Shown piece after piece: positions 51,801 through 59,170 of a stretch of DNA of 64,000 nucleotides (its first letter is position 1; the number at the start of each line of letters is the position of its first letter). The notes under the pieces were generated by a model. It had not been told where the DNA came from and ran no database searches. It saw nothing but the letters and a program-made list of their open reading frames with translations. A program made the position numbers and the translations under genes. This DNA is from Streptomyces sp. NBC_00286 (GTDB lineage: Bacteria; Actinomycetota; Actinomycetes; Streptomycetales; Streptomycetaceae). The DNA is taken from the NCBI RefSeq assembly GCF_036173125.1, contig NZ_CP108054.1, positions 1,364,001-1,428,000 of the forward strand, read 5' to 3'.

Positions 51801-52889
51801 GCCGCCTTCGCGCAGCGTCGCGGCCATCCGCCGGGCCTCGTCGGCGACATGGCTACGGGGCAGCGCTTCGAGCAGGCTCTCGTCGACGGGCGCGACGCCC
51901 CGGCCGTCGTAGACCTCCGTGTAGAAGGCGTGCCGCTGAGCGGGGGGCAGCGCTTCGAGGAGCGGGGGAAGGCTGCTGTACGGCACCAATGTCCTGCCGT
52001 ACGCGACGAGTTCGGGCGCACCGGAGCGGGCCAGCCTGCGCCGTACGGTGGCGCTCATCGAGTAGACGCGGATGGCGCCGGACCAGGTGGGTGTGAGGAG
52101 CAGTCGCACGATGCGCTGCGGGTCGGCGGCGGCGAACGCGGGCAGGTGGGCGCGGAGTTGGGGCGGCAGGGTCGCGGGGCCGAGGCGTTCGAGGAGGTCG
52201 AGCACGCGGAGCGGTTCGGCGGGGGCGACGGCGGCCACGGCGTCCGCGTAACGGGTCCACCAGGTGCCGCGCATTGCCTCGGGCAGGCTGGTCAACTCCC
52301 GTTCTGTCACGTCGAGTAGGGCAGAGGGGTGTCGTTTGGCAAGCTGGCGCCAGCCGGTGACCGCGTGGAACAGTTCGGGCAGCAGGCGGGTGACCGTGTC
52401 CGCCGAACAGCCCGGCAGCAACCGGGCCGCCTCGGCGTCGCCCCAGTCGCGACGCAGACCGTCGATCAGCCGGTCGGCGAGCGCGGGGCGCCTCCGACCG
52501 ACCACGATCGCGCGCAGCAGTCCACGGCGGATGGCCTCGGGCGCGTCGACGAGCGCCGACTCGTAGACGGAGTCGGGGACTTGGAGGCTGTCCGCAACAC
52601 GCAGGGCGTGGCCCCGGATGTACGGATCGGGGTCGGCGACGTGTGCGGCGATCCAGTCCGTGTCACGGGCGATGGACGCCGCGACGATGGCGATGCCGCG
52701 CTCGTAGGGGCCGCGGGTTTCGAGTGCCTCCAGCAGGGGCCGCAGGGGGTGGCGCATGTTCCGTACACGCGTGGCGAGTTCGCGCATGCGTTGCGGGTAC
52801 GGGAGGGGGTCGAGGGCGTTCAGCAGACTGTCGGCCTCGGCTTCGGCTTCGGCCGCGTCATCGACCTCGTACTGCGGGGTGCTGGGCAT
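48777..52889 (-). CDS. Giant HEAT-repeat protein
   Basis: A 1370-residue protein, Ala/Leu/Arg rich, built of alpha-helical HEAT-like repeats (for example DPYIRGHALRVADSLQ, DPVREAALAALARVRP, ASEDVVLAEAALAALAR). There is no signal peptide, membrane helix or catalytic motif that I recognise, so it is probably a cytoplasmic scaffold. Residues about 960-1200 are an insertion of low-complexity Gly/Ala/Thr repeats with a 37-residue period. The last repeat is followed by a stop codon and further copies of the same unit (48363-48776). ATG 52889 follows the WhiB gene by 62 bp on the same strand. Function unknown. Confidence 0.8.
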   Translation of the reverse strand: MPSTPQYEVDDAAEAEAEADSLLNALDPLPYPQRMRELATRVRNMRHPLRPLLEALETRGPYERGIAIVAASIARDTDWIAAHVADPDPYIRGHALRVADSLQVPDSVYESALVDAPEAIRRGLLRAIVVGRRRPALADRLIDGLRRDWGDAEAARLLPGCSADTVTRLLPELFHAVTGWRQLAKRHPSALLDVTERELTSLPEAMRGTWWTRYADAVAAVAPAEPLRVLDLLERLGPATLPPQLRAHLPAFAAADPQRIVRLLLTPTWSGAIRVYSMSATVRRRLARSGAPELVAYGRTLVPYSSLPPLLEALPPAQRHAFYTEVYDGRGVAPVDESLLEALPRSHVADEARRMAATLREGGGWEMGVLRFESFLPVAEVRERLVEATRRPAAEDRVEAWQCLIRNADRSGDPEAVIAVLEDMGRLRNEQDPVREAALAALARVRPALFTKDAEPHLDRIAVDAVQAPDSSSGTRSHLSRLAVGVLREHAASGRRELVNWALRTLVRISGNTGAADLGRLDHTLRRGQEHQVYEALRPWIEAGAEKSDFSLAFALTRAVGRRAAGMHELQELLWQAIRYGRDTTAREAVARWLEPPATRGERAARILALEPSAGALESVQDIVTRSRTDLLDPLLADTPPYGRFLTKGSPWVVGVDRDIRRWVPRQQQAVARRLAALAEDDGLPLWQRAAAVEQSALVPGIGADLVRRWTASEDVVLAEAALAALARTDRPADALPELLAHAGGEHARVAVYAATQASRHAAPSLLAEQLRAMLLGPDVKVTSRKEAARLAAVRLPVPQAAELLTEAYARGGTHRDVRAACVAFADPLLAEESVWGLLGDAAGAEPVLRTAVLRVSPLDLSEPHRERYARLVRDVCDTDDPETAAVAFDALARWAPWSPDAPTVLADAAANLAERDSWHAAAHGLVTAAAGSERGGEGLLRALRTLAEAEGAALTGEGLRGVGGSALTGEGLRGVGGSAPTGAAQRGAGGAPPTADVTHDAEGAAVETARGAGGAAPTGAARRGAGGAPPTADVTHDAEGAAVETARGVGGSAPTGAARRGAGGAPPTADVTHDAEGAAVETARGAGGAAPTGAAQRGAAGAPPVSDVPHDAQGAPPTADVLHDADGAAVETAHDAGGAPPTGAALHDAAAAPSAAEVPHSAESSDRAGMPLYGAAGGFPPVEPLHGAADGLPPIEPLHDAEEQRDRPARRRIENLVLRLSLYGRSAPRPIRPAALAASELLAGYDDFVPQAAEIAAFHLDLDADPARLEGLAALTEGRPALAARMAQEVGDRLRSQVHEGDPEALLHVARRLAAHGGHAQGLLAVALTGALGSRTGWPAPWREHLRLLRRHALPDVRDAALAVVTAHE
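49501..49983. repeat. 111-bp in-frame tandem repeats in the HEAT gene
   Basis: Units beginning GCCGCACCCTCGGCGTCATG recur at 49651, 49762 and 49873, exactly 111 bp apart, with a related copy at 49501. On the minus strand each encodes 37 residues including PPTADVTHDAEGAAVETARG. Flanking degenerate repeats extend to about 49300 and 50050. Confidence 0.9.
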
Positions 52890-52951
52890 GCGCTGGATTC
52901 TGCATGCTCATGGCCGCCACGTGGACTGGATTTCGAGAAACGCAGCTTCGC

Positions 52952-53206
52952 CTACTGCTGGTGCTGGTGCGTCCGTCGCAGGCTGAGGCGTTCCTTCTCG
53001 GACAGGCCGCCCCAGACGCCGAACCGTTCATCATTGGCGAGCGCGTACTGGAGGCAGGCGGGCCGCATCTCGCACAGCGCGCAGATGCGCTTCGCCTCAC
53101 GCACCGAACTGCCCGGCTCGGGAAAGAAGAAGTCGGCCCCGGTCTGCGCGCACAGTGCCTGCTCCTGCCAGGAGAGGTCGGGTGCGGCGGTGCTTTCGAA
53201 GTGCAT
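52952..53206 (-). CDS. WhiB family iron-sulfur transcriptional regulator
   Basis: The 84-residue protein has the four cluster-binding cysteines C19, C42, C45 and C51 and the GVWGGLSE turn typical of Wbl proteins, then a basic tail (KERLSLRRTHQHQQ). Wbl proteins bind [4Fe-4S] and partner with the principal sigma factor. ATG 53206 is preferred; an in-frame start at 53245 adds 13 residues. It resembles what I recall of S. coelicolor SCO6715 but the paralogue cannot be assigned with certainty. Confidence 0.9.
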   Translation of the reverse strand: MHFESTAAPDLSWQEQALCAQTGADFFFPEPGSSVREAKRICALCEMRPACLQYALANDERFGVWGGLSEKERLSLRRTHQHQQ

Positions 53207-53401
53207 GGCGGTGATGGTGCCGGGCAGCGAAAAACGTTTGCTCAACGTGGGATCAACGGGTGCGGGGGTTCGTTTGCGCTACACAGCGTGACCGCCTGGG
53301 GCGGGCCTGCTCAGCCGGCGCTCGCGCCCAGAAGCGATTGTCAGTGGCCGGTGTCAGACTCGCCAGAGCAGGCAAGAGGACCCCTCAAGGAGGAGGGCAT
53401 C

Positions 53402-54196
53402 ATGCTTACCACCCGTTTCGTCACCGGCGCGCCGAACTGGGTCGACCTCGGCACACCCGACATCGAAGCAGCCCGCTCGTTCTACCGCGCTCTCTTCGGC
53501 TGGGACTTCCAGGCCGGAGGACCGGAACTCGGCGGTTACGGCTTCTTCCAGCTCGGCGGGCGGACCATCGCGGGCGGCATGCAGACCACCGAGGAGCAGG
53601 GGCCGCCGTCCTGGACCGTCTACTTCCAGTGCGCGGAGGCGGAGGCCACGGCCAAGGCGGCCGAGACGGCCGGCGGCGCTGTGCCGATGGCACCCATGGA
53701 CGTCATGGACGAGGGCCGGATGGCCATCCTCAGCGACAACGCGGGCGTTACCTTCGGCATCTGGCAGCCGGGTCAGATCAAGGGCGTTGAGGTGGCGGGC
53801 GAGCCGGGGTCTTTGTGCTGGGTCGAGCTGTACACCCCGGACGTCCCCGGGGCTGCCGCGTTCTACCACTCGGTGCTGGGCCTGGAGACCTCGGCCGTCT
53901 CGTTCCCCAGCGGCACGTACACGTGCGTCAACCCTGCGGGTGCCGGTGAGGACGACATGTTCGGTGGGCTGGTGGCGCTGGCCGACGCTCCTGGGGAGGA
54001 GAGTGCGTACTGGCTGCCGTACTTCGAGGTCGCGGACACGGACGGCGTTGTCGCCAAGGCGGAGGAGTTGGGTGGCGTGGTGCGTATGCCTGCGACGAGT
54101 GTGGAGGGCGTCGGTCGGATGGCCAAGCTGGCCGACCCGTATGGGGCGCGGTTCGCGGTGATCAAGAGTGAGGCCTCTTCGCCGGGTGCGGATTGA
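53402..54196 (+). CDS. VOC family protein with two glyoxalase-like domains
   Basis: The 264-residue protein repeats the VOC unit twice: NWVDLGTPDIEAARSFYRALFGWDF at 12-36 and CWVELYTPDVPGAAAFYHSVLGLE at about 139-162. This Streptomyces family is often annotated as hydroxylase-like but catalysis has not been shown from sequence. AAGGAGGAGG 6 bases before ATG 53402 is a very strong ribosome-binding site. Divergent from the whiB-type gene with 195 bp between. Confidence 0.88.
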   Translation: MLTTRFVTGAPNWVDLGTPDIEAARSFYRALFGWDFQAGGPELGGYGFFQLGGRTIAGGMQTTEEQGPPSWTVYFQCAEAEATAKAAETAGGAVPMAPMDVMDEGRMAILSDNAGVTFGIWQPGQIKGVEVAGEPGSLCWVELYTPDVPGAAAFYHSVLGLETSAVSFPSGTYTCVNPAGAGEDDMFGGLVALADAPGEESAYWLPYFEVADTDGVVAKAEELGGVVRMPATSVEGVGRMAKLADPYGARFAVIKSEASSPGAD

Positions 54197-54207
54197 ATCT
54201 GCGGGTG

Positions 54208-54420
54208 CGTCGTGGCTGGTGAGCTTTGTGGGCGGGCGGTTCCGGTAGCGCCCCGTTAGGGGCGCGGGGAACTGCGCGACCAGCCACGACGGACCGGCAG
54301 CCGCGACACGCAGTGTCACCCACCACCCCCTGGCGGGGGCCTGGGGCGCAGCCCCAGTTTCGGGAAGGGGCGGGATCGGGGAACTGACCAGCCACGACGG
54401 CCCCGCAGTCGCCCACGAAC
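54208..54420. repeat. GC-rich intergenic hairpin repeat, copy 5 with a second diverged copy
   Basis: CGTCGTGGCTGGT starts the element; GCGCCCC-GTTA-GGGGCGC (54248-54265) is a perfect hairpin followed by GGGGAACTGCGCGACCAGCC. A second GACCAGCCACGACGG copy ends near 54405. It fills most of the 425-bp gap before the GH64 promoter. Confidence 0.75.
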
Positions 54421-54489
54421 CCAACACCCGCCCCCCGAAGGCTGGATCACGGTCGTCCAGACGACAACTTCTGAACGTACGAAGATTTC

Positions 54490-54501
54490 GAGAGCGCTCT
54501 C
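54490..54501 (+). promoter_or_regulatory. LacI-type operator before the GH64 glucanase gene
   Basis: GAGAGCGCTCTC is a perfect 12-bp palindrome with the central CG and GCGC core of LacI/GalR operators. A TTGACG -35 lies at 54513-54518. Such sites in Streptomyces repress polysaccharide-degradation genes until oligosaccharide binds the regulator. Confidence 0.65.
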
Positions 54502-54621
54502 AGTCATAACCCTTGACGCCTCAACTCCCCCTGGGGACATTGGTGCAGACCGCAGGAGGCAGGCCGATCCCCCACATGCATCGGCCTGCCCGGCAACCCC
54601 CCACACCCCAGGAGACCTTCC

Positions 54622-55848
54622 GTGATCTCACGTAGAACGTTCCTGAGCTCGGCCGCCGTCATCGGAACCGCCGCAAGTTACCCCGTCTGGGGAAGCGCTC
54701 TCAGCCCGGGCGCCACGGCCGCCCCGGCGACCTGTGAACTCGCCCTGCAGAACGCCTCGTTGCCAGGCACGGTCCGTGCGTACGTCACCGGGCACGAGCA
54801 GTCCACCGGCAACTGGGTGCTGCTGCGAGCCGACGGTGCCGTCTACCGGCCCGAGTCGCCCTCGGCGCCCCAGACCCCGCTGCCGGTCGACTGCGCGATC
54901 CCCCTCGGCGCCGCCGGTTCCGCGCCGAAGGTGCTGACGTTGCCTCAGATGTACGGCGCCCGGGTCTACTTCGTACGGGACGACACACTCGACTTCTTCC
55001 TCAATCCGGGCCCCGCCCTCGTCGAGCCCGCCTTCGCCACGCCCACCGACGCGAACTACGGCAAGACCTGGTCGTTCTGCGAGTTCACGTTCAACCCTCA
55101 GCAGCTGTACGCCAACATCAGTTACGTCGACCTGGTGACGGCGCTGCCCATCGGTCTGACCCTGGAGGGCGACGCCACGCACACCGTTGCCCCGCTGCCC
55201 GACGGCGCCGTCGACAAGATCGCCTCCGACCTCGCGGCGCAGGCGGCGAAGGACGGACAGCCCTGGGACAAGCTCGTCATCCGGGGCGATGGCGGTGCCG
55301 TACTCCGGGTGATCTCTCCGCAGAACCTGATGGCGCCCTACTTCGACCGCCCCGCCGAAATGCCGTTCCGCGACGTCTGGAACAGCTATATCGACCAGGT
55401 CTGGGACAAGTACCGTACGACCGACCTCAAGATCGATCTCCAGGGCGGCCGGGGCGTACTGACCGGCCGGGTCAGCGGCGACACGCTCACCTTCGACGGC
55501 GGCCACACCTTCGCCAAGCCCACATCGAAGGACATCTTCACCTGCAACCACGGCCCGTTCACCAACAACCCGAACGACCCAGACGAAAAGAAAGCCCTCC
55601 TCGCCCGCCTGGCCGCCGGCTTCAACCGCTCCATCATGCTCACCCACCCCACCCAGCCGAACGGCGCGACGGCAGCCGACTACTACAAGAGCGACATCAC
55701 GAACCACTGGTCGCGCGTAGTACACGCCAACTCCCCCATCGGCTACGCCTTCCCGTACGACGACGTACGCCCGGACGGCGAGCCGGATGTGTCGGGGGCG
55801 GCGCATGACGGCAACCCGCGGAGGTTCACGGTGACGGTGGGTTCTTAG
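54622..55848 (+). CDS. GH64 beta-1,3-glucanase, Tat-exported
   Basis: A 408-residue protein with a twin-arginine signal (SRRTFLSSAAVIG) and a GH64 domain (VRAYVTGHEQSTGNWVLLRADG, GKTWSFCEFTF, IFTCNHGPF). GH64 enzymes release laminaripentaose from beta-1,3-glucan such as fungal cell wall. GTG 54622 follows AGGAGA at 6 bases. No carbohydrate-binding module follows; the protein ends with the catalytic domain. The operator at 54490 suggests induction by glucan oligosaccharides. Confidence 0.88.
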   Translation: MISRRTFLSSAAVIGTAASYPVWGSALSPGATAAPATCELALQNASLPGTVRAYVTGHEQSTGNWVLLRADGAVYRPESPSAPQTPLPVDCAIPLGAAGSAPKVLTLPQMYGARVYFVRDDTLDFFLNPGPALVEPAFATPTDANYGKTWSFCEFTFNPQQLYANISYVDLVTALPIGLTLEGDATHTVAPLPDGAVDKIASDLAAQAAKDGQPWDKLVIRGDGGAVLRVISPQNLMAPYFDRPAEMPFRDVWNSYIDQVWDKYRTTDLKIDLQGGRGVLTGRVSGDTLTFDGGHTFAKPTSKDIFTCNHGPFTNNPNDPDEKKALLARLAAGFNRSIMLTHPTQPNGATAADYYKSDITNHWSRVVHANSPIGYAFPYDDVRPDGEPDVSGAAHDGNPRRFTVTVGS

Positions 55849-56157
55849 CCCTGTCAGGCGGCGGTCAAGGGGCGCCCCTCTAGGTGCGCGAGGCTGCATC
55901 AAATTGCGGCTCCGCCGCGTGGGCGCGACCGCCGCCCCGTAGGGTCGCGGGGCTGTGACAATTGCGGCTCGCGCAAACGCGCCCCGTCAGGGCCCTCGGT
56001 ACTGGTGGACTCGCCTATTCAACTGTCGCCAGTTCGCCGAGGAGTCCAACCGGCTGGTGACCTTGTGTGATCGCCAGCGGCGTACGGCTCCAGGTCGCTC
56101 TGGTCTCCTTCATCGACCACGGCCAGGGGCCTTTGAGTCCGTTGGTGGATTCCGGCG
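55849..56157. other. Intergenic stretch with repeat copy 6; no gene seen
   Basis: The first 145 bases contain two diverged copies of the GC-rich hairpin repeat. From about 56000 to 56157 there is no convincing ORF on either strand, and the sequence may be gene remnants at the edge of the accessory region. Confidence 0.5.
55867..55995. repeat. GC-rich intergenic hairpin repeat, copy 6 (two tandem diverged units)
   Basis: GGGGCGCCCCT, then ATCAAATTGCGGCTCCGCCG, then GCCCCGTAGGGTCGCGGGGC and ACAATTGCGGCTC. The second half is shared with copy 7 at 63551. Confidence 0.7.
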
Positions 56158-56586
56158 GTGAGCGAGCAACTGTCCAGCGGCGGCATCGAGCTGCCACCCG
56201 ACGAGATCGAAGCCCTCCACGCCAGGTGGTCTTCCTGCTGGACCTCGAGTGAGGTCGCGCAGCAGTTGGCCGGGATCGGCACGCCCTGGTACGTGGCCGC
56301 GGGCTGGGCGCTGGGCCTGTTCCGCGGCAGGCAGACGCGCGCTCATGGGGGCATCGAGATCGCGATTCCGGCCGCGAGCTTTCCCGAGGTTCGCTACCGC
56401 TTCCCCGGATACGTCTTCGACACGGCACGCAGTGGCCGGCTCTGGGAGGACGCCACACCGGAGGCGCTGGCCGCCGTACATCAGACTTGGCTCCGCGATC
56501 CAGCCACCGGCAACTACCTGCTCGACGTGTTCCGCAAACCGCACGACGGCGTTGTCTCCGCAGATTGGTCGTGTCGCATTACCTGA
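56158..56586 (+). pseudogene. Truncated nucleotidyltransferase (aminoglycoside/lincosamide adenylyltransferase-like)
   Basis: The 142-residue frame carries TPWYVAAGWALGLFRGRQTRAHGGIEIAIP, the fold of small substrate nucleotidyltransferases. The usual metal-binding H-x-D-x-D/E pattern reads HGGIE, so the first aspartate is replaced by glycine. The frame stops after WSCRIT, about 60 residues before the normal family end. I infer a non-functional remnant rather than an active resistance gene. GTG 56158 has no convincing ribosome-binding site. Confidence 0.55.
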
Positions 56587-56692
56587 AATCCGCAGATGAG
56601 GGGCACGGGTTTGAGCCTGGTGCTCGCCCGTGTCCCTTACCTAGTGCCACATCAGGCAACGTTCGCCCTGGGCGGTCTGCGACGCTGGCGCC

Positions 56693-57025
56693 ATGGACGA
56701 GGAAGTCATCCCCATTCTTCGCGTCGAGGACGCTGCGGCGGCGGTCGCGTGGTACGAGCGACTGGGCTTCGCCAAGCAGTGGGAACACCGCTTCGAACCG
56801 GGACTTCCCGCGTTCGTCGAGGTCGCCCGGGGCGGGGTGCGGTTGTTCTTGTCGGAGCACACGGGCGACGCCCGCCCCGACACGTTGGTCTACCTCCGCA
56901 TTCGTGATGTCGAGGCCATCGCTTCCGAGTTCGGTGTGCAGGCGAAGGACGCTCCGTGGGCGCGTGAGATTGAGCTGCGCGATCCTGACGGCAACCGGCT
57001 TCGGATCGGCACGCCGACGGAATGA
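56693..57025 (+). CDS. Small VOC/bleomycin-resistance-like protein
   Basis: The 110-residue protein has the single-unit VOC pattern IPILRVEDAAAAVAWYERLGF and the end IELRDPDGNRLRIGTP, like bleomycin-binding proteins of the BLMA type that sequester the drug as dimers. ATG 56693 has only a weak ribosome-binding site. It is intact but lies between two broken genes, so expression is uncertain. Ligand unknown. Confidence 0.8.
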   Translation: MDEEVIPILRVEDAAAAVAWYERLGFAKQWEHRFEPGLPAFVEVARGGVRLFLSEHTGDARPDTLVYLRIRDVEAIASEFGVQAKDAPWAREIELRDPDGNRLRIGTPTE

Positions 57026-57055
57026 CACTCGTCGGCAGCGCGCGGCAGGGAAGCT

Positions 57056-57795
57056 GTGCCGGTGGCTGAGCGAGTACGCGTACGCGAGATCGACGACGAC
57101 GAGGGGCAGCGCCTGCTGCGGATCATCCGCCGGGGCAGCGGGTCGGTGGTGACGTGGCGGCGGGCGCAGATGGTGCTGCTGTCCGCGCAGGGCATGCCCG
57201 TGGCGACGATTGCCGAGGTGACGTTCACCAGCGCGGACCGGTCCGGGACGTGATCCACAACTTCAACGCCGACGGCTTCGGCTCCCTCTACCCGAAGTGC
57301 AAAGGCGGTCGGCCCAGGACATTCACCCTGCCCGAGCGGCGCGAGATCAAGAAGATCGCCAAGTCCAGGCCGGCCGAGCGCGGCCTGCCGTTCTCGACCT
57401 GGAGCCTGGCCAAGCTGGCCGACTTCCTGGTCGCCGAGGGGGTGGTCGACGACATCAGCCACGAGGGCCTTCGTATCCTGCTCCGCGAGGAGGGCGTGTC
57501 GTTTCAACGCATAAAGACCTGGAAGACCTCCCGCGATCCCGACTACGCCGCCAAGAAAGCCCGCGTCGAGCACCTCTACGCGATCGCTGACGGCGAGGTC
57601 ATACCCGAGGACGGCGAACCCGAAGTCGTCCTATGCCTGGACGAGTTCGGCCCGCTCAACCTCCAGCCCCACCCCGGGCGGCAGTGGGCCGAGCGCGGAG
57701 GACGGCACAAGGACCCCGACCGCGAGCCGAGGCCCCGCAGACGGGCGACCTACACCCGCCCGCACGGGGTCAGGCACCTGTTCGCCGAGTCCTGA
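57056..57795 (+). pseudogene. IS630-family transposase, frameshifted and truncated
   Basis: Frame one (57056-57253) encodes VAERVRVREIDDDEGQRLLR and the HTH region. Frame two takes over with VRDVIHNFNADGFGSLYP, RPRTFTLPERREIKKIAK and the catalytic-core start VVLCLDEFGPLNL. A single missing G near 57240 separates SADR from VRDV. The protein then ends at HLFAES, before the later DDE residues. No terminal inverted repeats were recognised. It is a dead copy marking insertion activity beside the sulfur island. Confidence 0.85.
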
Positions 57796-57901
57796 AGCGG
57801 CACACGATCAACAGGGCACGGTGCACGCCGAGACGACACGTTCTTGTGTCGCAGCCCGCCCAGCGACAGCAGACCCTGTGTGGCACCCCGTATCCGACAC
57901 G

Positions 57902-59170
57902 TCAGGTTCGTGGATGTGTCTCGTACATCCGCAGCGCCACCACCAGGCCGGAGGCGGCGGTGAGGGCGGCGATGGCCCAGATGGCGGTGGTCAGGCTGTA
58001 GGCGTCGGCGAGGGCTCCGGCCAGCAGGGCGCCGACGGCGAAGCCGCCGTCACGCCAGAGGCGGTAGACGCCGACGGCGCGGGCACGCCAGGCGGGGTGG
58101 GCGACGTCGCCGACGACGGCCAGCAGGGTCGGATAGACCAGCGCGGTGCCGACGCCGAGGAGGACCTGGGCGGTGGCCCAGACGCTGAACGTGGTGCCGG
58201 CGGCGACGAGGCCGATCGCGACGGCTTGGAGCAGCATTCCGGCGGTGATCAGATGTTTGCGGCCGATGCGGTCGGACCACCAGCCGGTGAGCATCTGCCC
58301 CGCGCCCCAGACGGCCGGGTAGAGGGCGGCGAGGACGCCGATCTGCGCGATGGACAGGCCGTGGGCGGCGAAGAGGAGGGGGAAGAGGCCCCAGGCGAGG
58401 GCGTCGTTGAGGTTGTTGACCAGGCCGGCCTGGCTGGCGGCGGACAGGGCCCTGTCACGGAGGCTGGTGAGGCGGGCGATCTGCCTGGTGGTCAGCTCCC
58501 CGTCGTGCTCGCTGCCGGCGCGGCTGACGTGGCGGGCTGCTTCGAAGCGGGCATGGTCGCGGGTCTCGCGGACCGCGAGGGTGGACAGGCCCAGGGCCAG
58601 TACGACGTAGGCGGCGCCGAGCAGGAAGGGTTCGGGCCGCAGCCCGGCGTGCTCGGCGATGGCGCCGGTGGCCATGGCGGTGGCGGCGACGGCGACGTAT
58701 CCGGCGGCCTCGTTGAAGCCCATGGCAAGTCCCCGGCGTTCCGGGCCGGCCAGGTCGATCTTCATGATGACGGTGGTGGACCAGGTCAGGCCCTGGTTGA
58801 CGCCGAGCAGGATGTTGGCGGCGATGATCCAGCCCCAGGTGGGGCCCCAGGCGAGCATGGCGGGCACCGGCAGGGCGATCAGCCATCCGGCGATTAGGAC
58901 CGGTTTGCGGCCGTAGCGGTCGGACCAGGTGCCGGCGAAGAAGTTGGTGATGGCCTTGGTGGCGCCGAAGGCCAGGATGTAGGTCATGGCCGCGGTGTAC
59001 GCGGACAGGTGGAAGACGTCGTCGGCCAGCAGCGGCAGGACGGTGCGTTCCTGCCCGAGCATGCCGCCGACCAGGGCGTTGACCACGACGAGCAGGCTGA
59101 ACTGGGCCAGGTTGGCCCGCAGGCCGAGACGTATTGCGGGGCAGGTCTCGCCGGTGGTGTCGGTGGTCAC
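57902..59170 (-). CDS. MFS transporter in the sulfur island
   Basis: A 422-residue protein with twelve predicted membrane segments and the MFS loop motif GTWSDRYGRKPVLIAG, repeated in the second half as GWWSDRIGRKHLITAG. Its ATG overlaps the stop of the metallo-beta-lactamase/rhodanese gene as ATGA, so the two are coupled. From context it may export a sulfur compound such as sulfite or thiosulfate produced by its neighbour. The substrate is inferred only from the operon. Confidence 0.88.
   Translation of the reverse strand: MTTDTTGETCPAIRLGLRANLAQFSLLVVVNALVGGMLGQERTVLPLLADDVFHLSAYTAAMTYILAFGATKAITNFFAGTWSDRYGRKPVLIAGWLIALPVPAMLAWGPTWGWIIAANILLGVNQGLTWSTTVIMKIDLAGPERRGLAMGFNEAAGYVAVAATAMATGAIAEHAGLRPEPFLLGAAYVVLALGLSTLAVRETRDHARFEAARHVSRAGSEHDGELTTRQIARLTSLRDRALSAASQAGLVNNLNDALAWGLFPLLFAAHGLSIAQIGVLAALYPAVWGAGQMLTGWWSDRIGRKHLITAGMLLQAVAIGLVAAGTTFSVWATAQVLLGVGTALVYPTLLAVVGDVAHPAWRARAVGVYRLWRDGGFAVGALLAGALADAYSLTTAIWAIAALTAASGLVVALRMYETHPRT

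Noticed and set aside
52643-53401. A long N-terminal extension of the VOC protein
   Set aside because: The upstream frame is antisense to the HEAT and WhiB genes. The strong ribosome-binding site and conserved start are at 53402.
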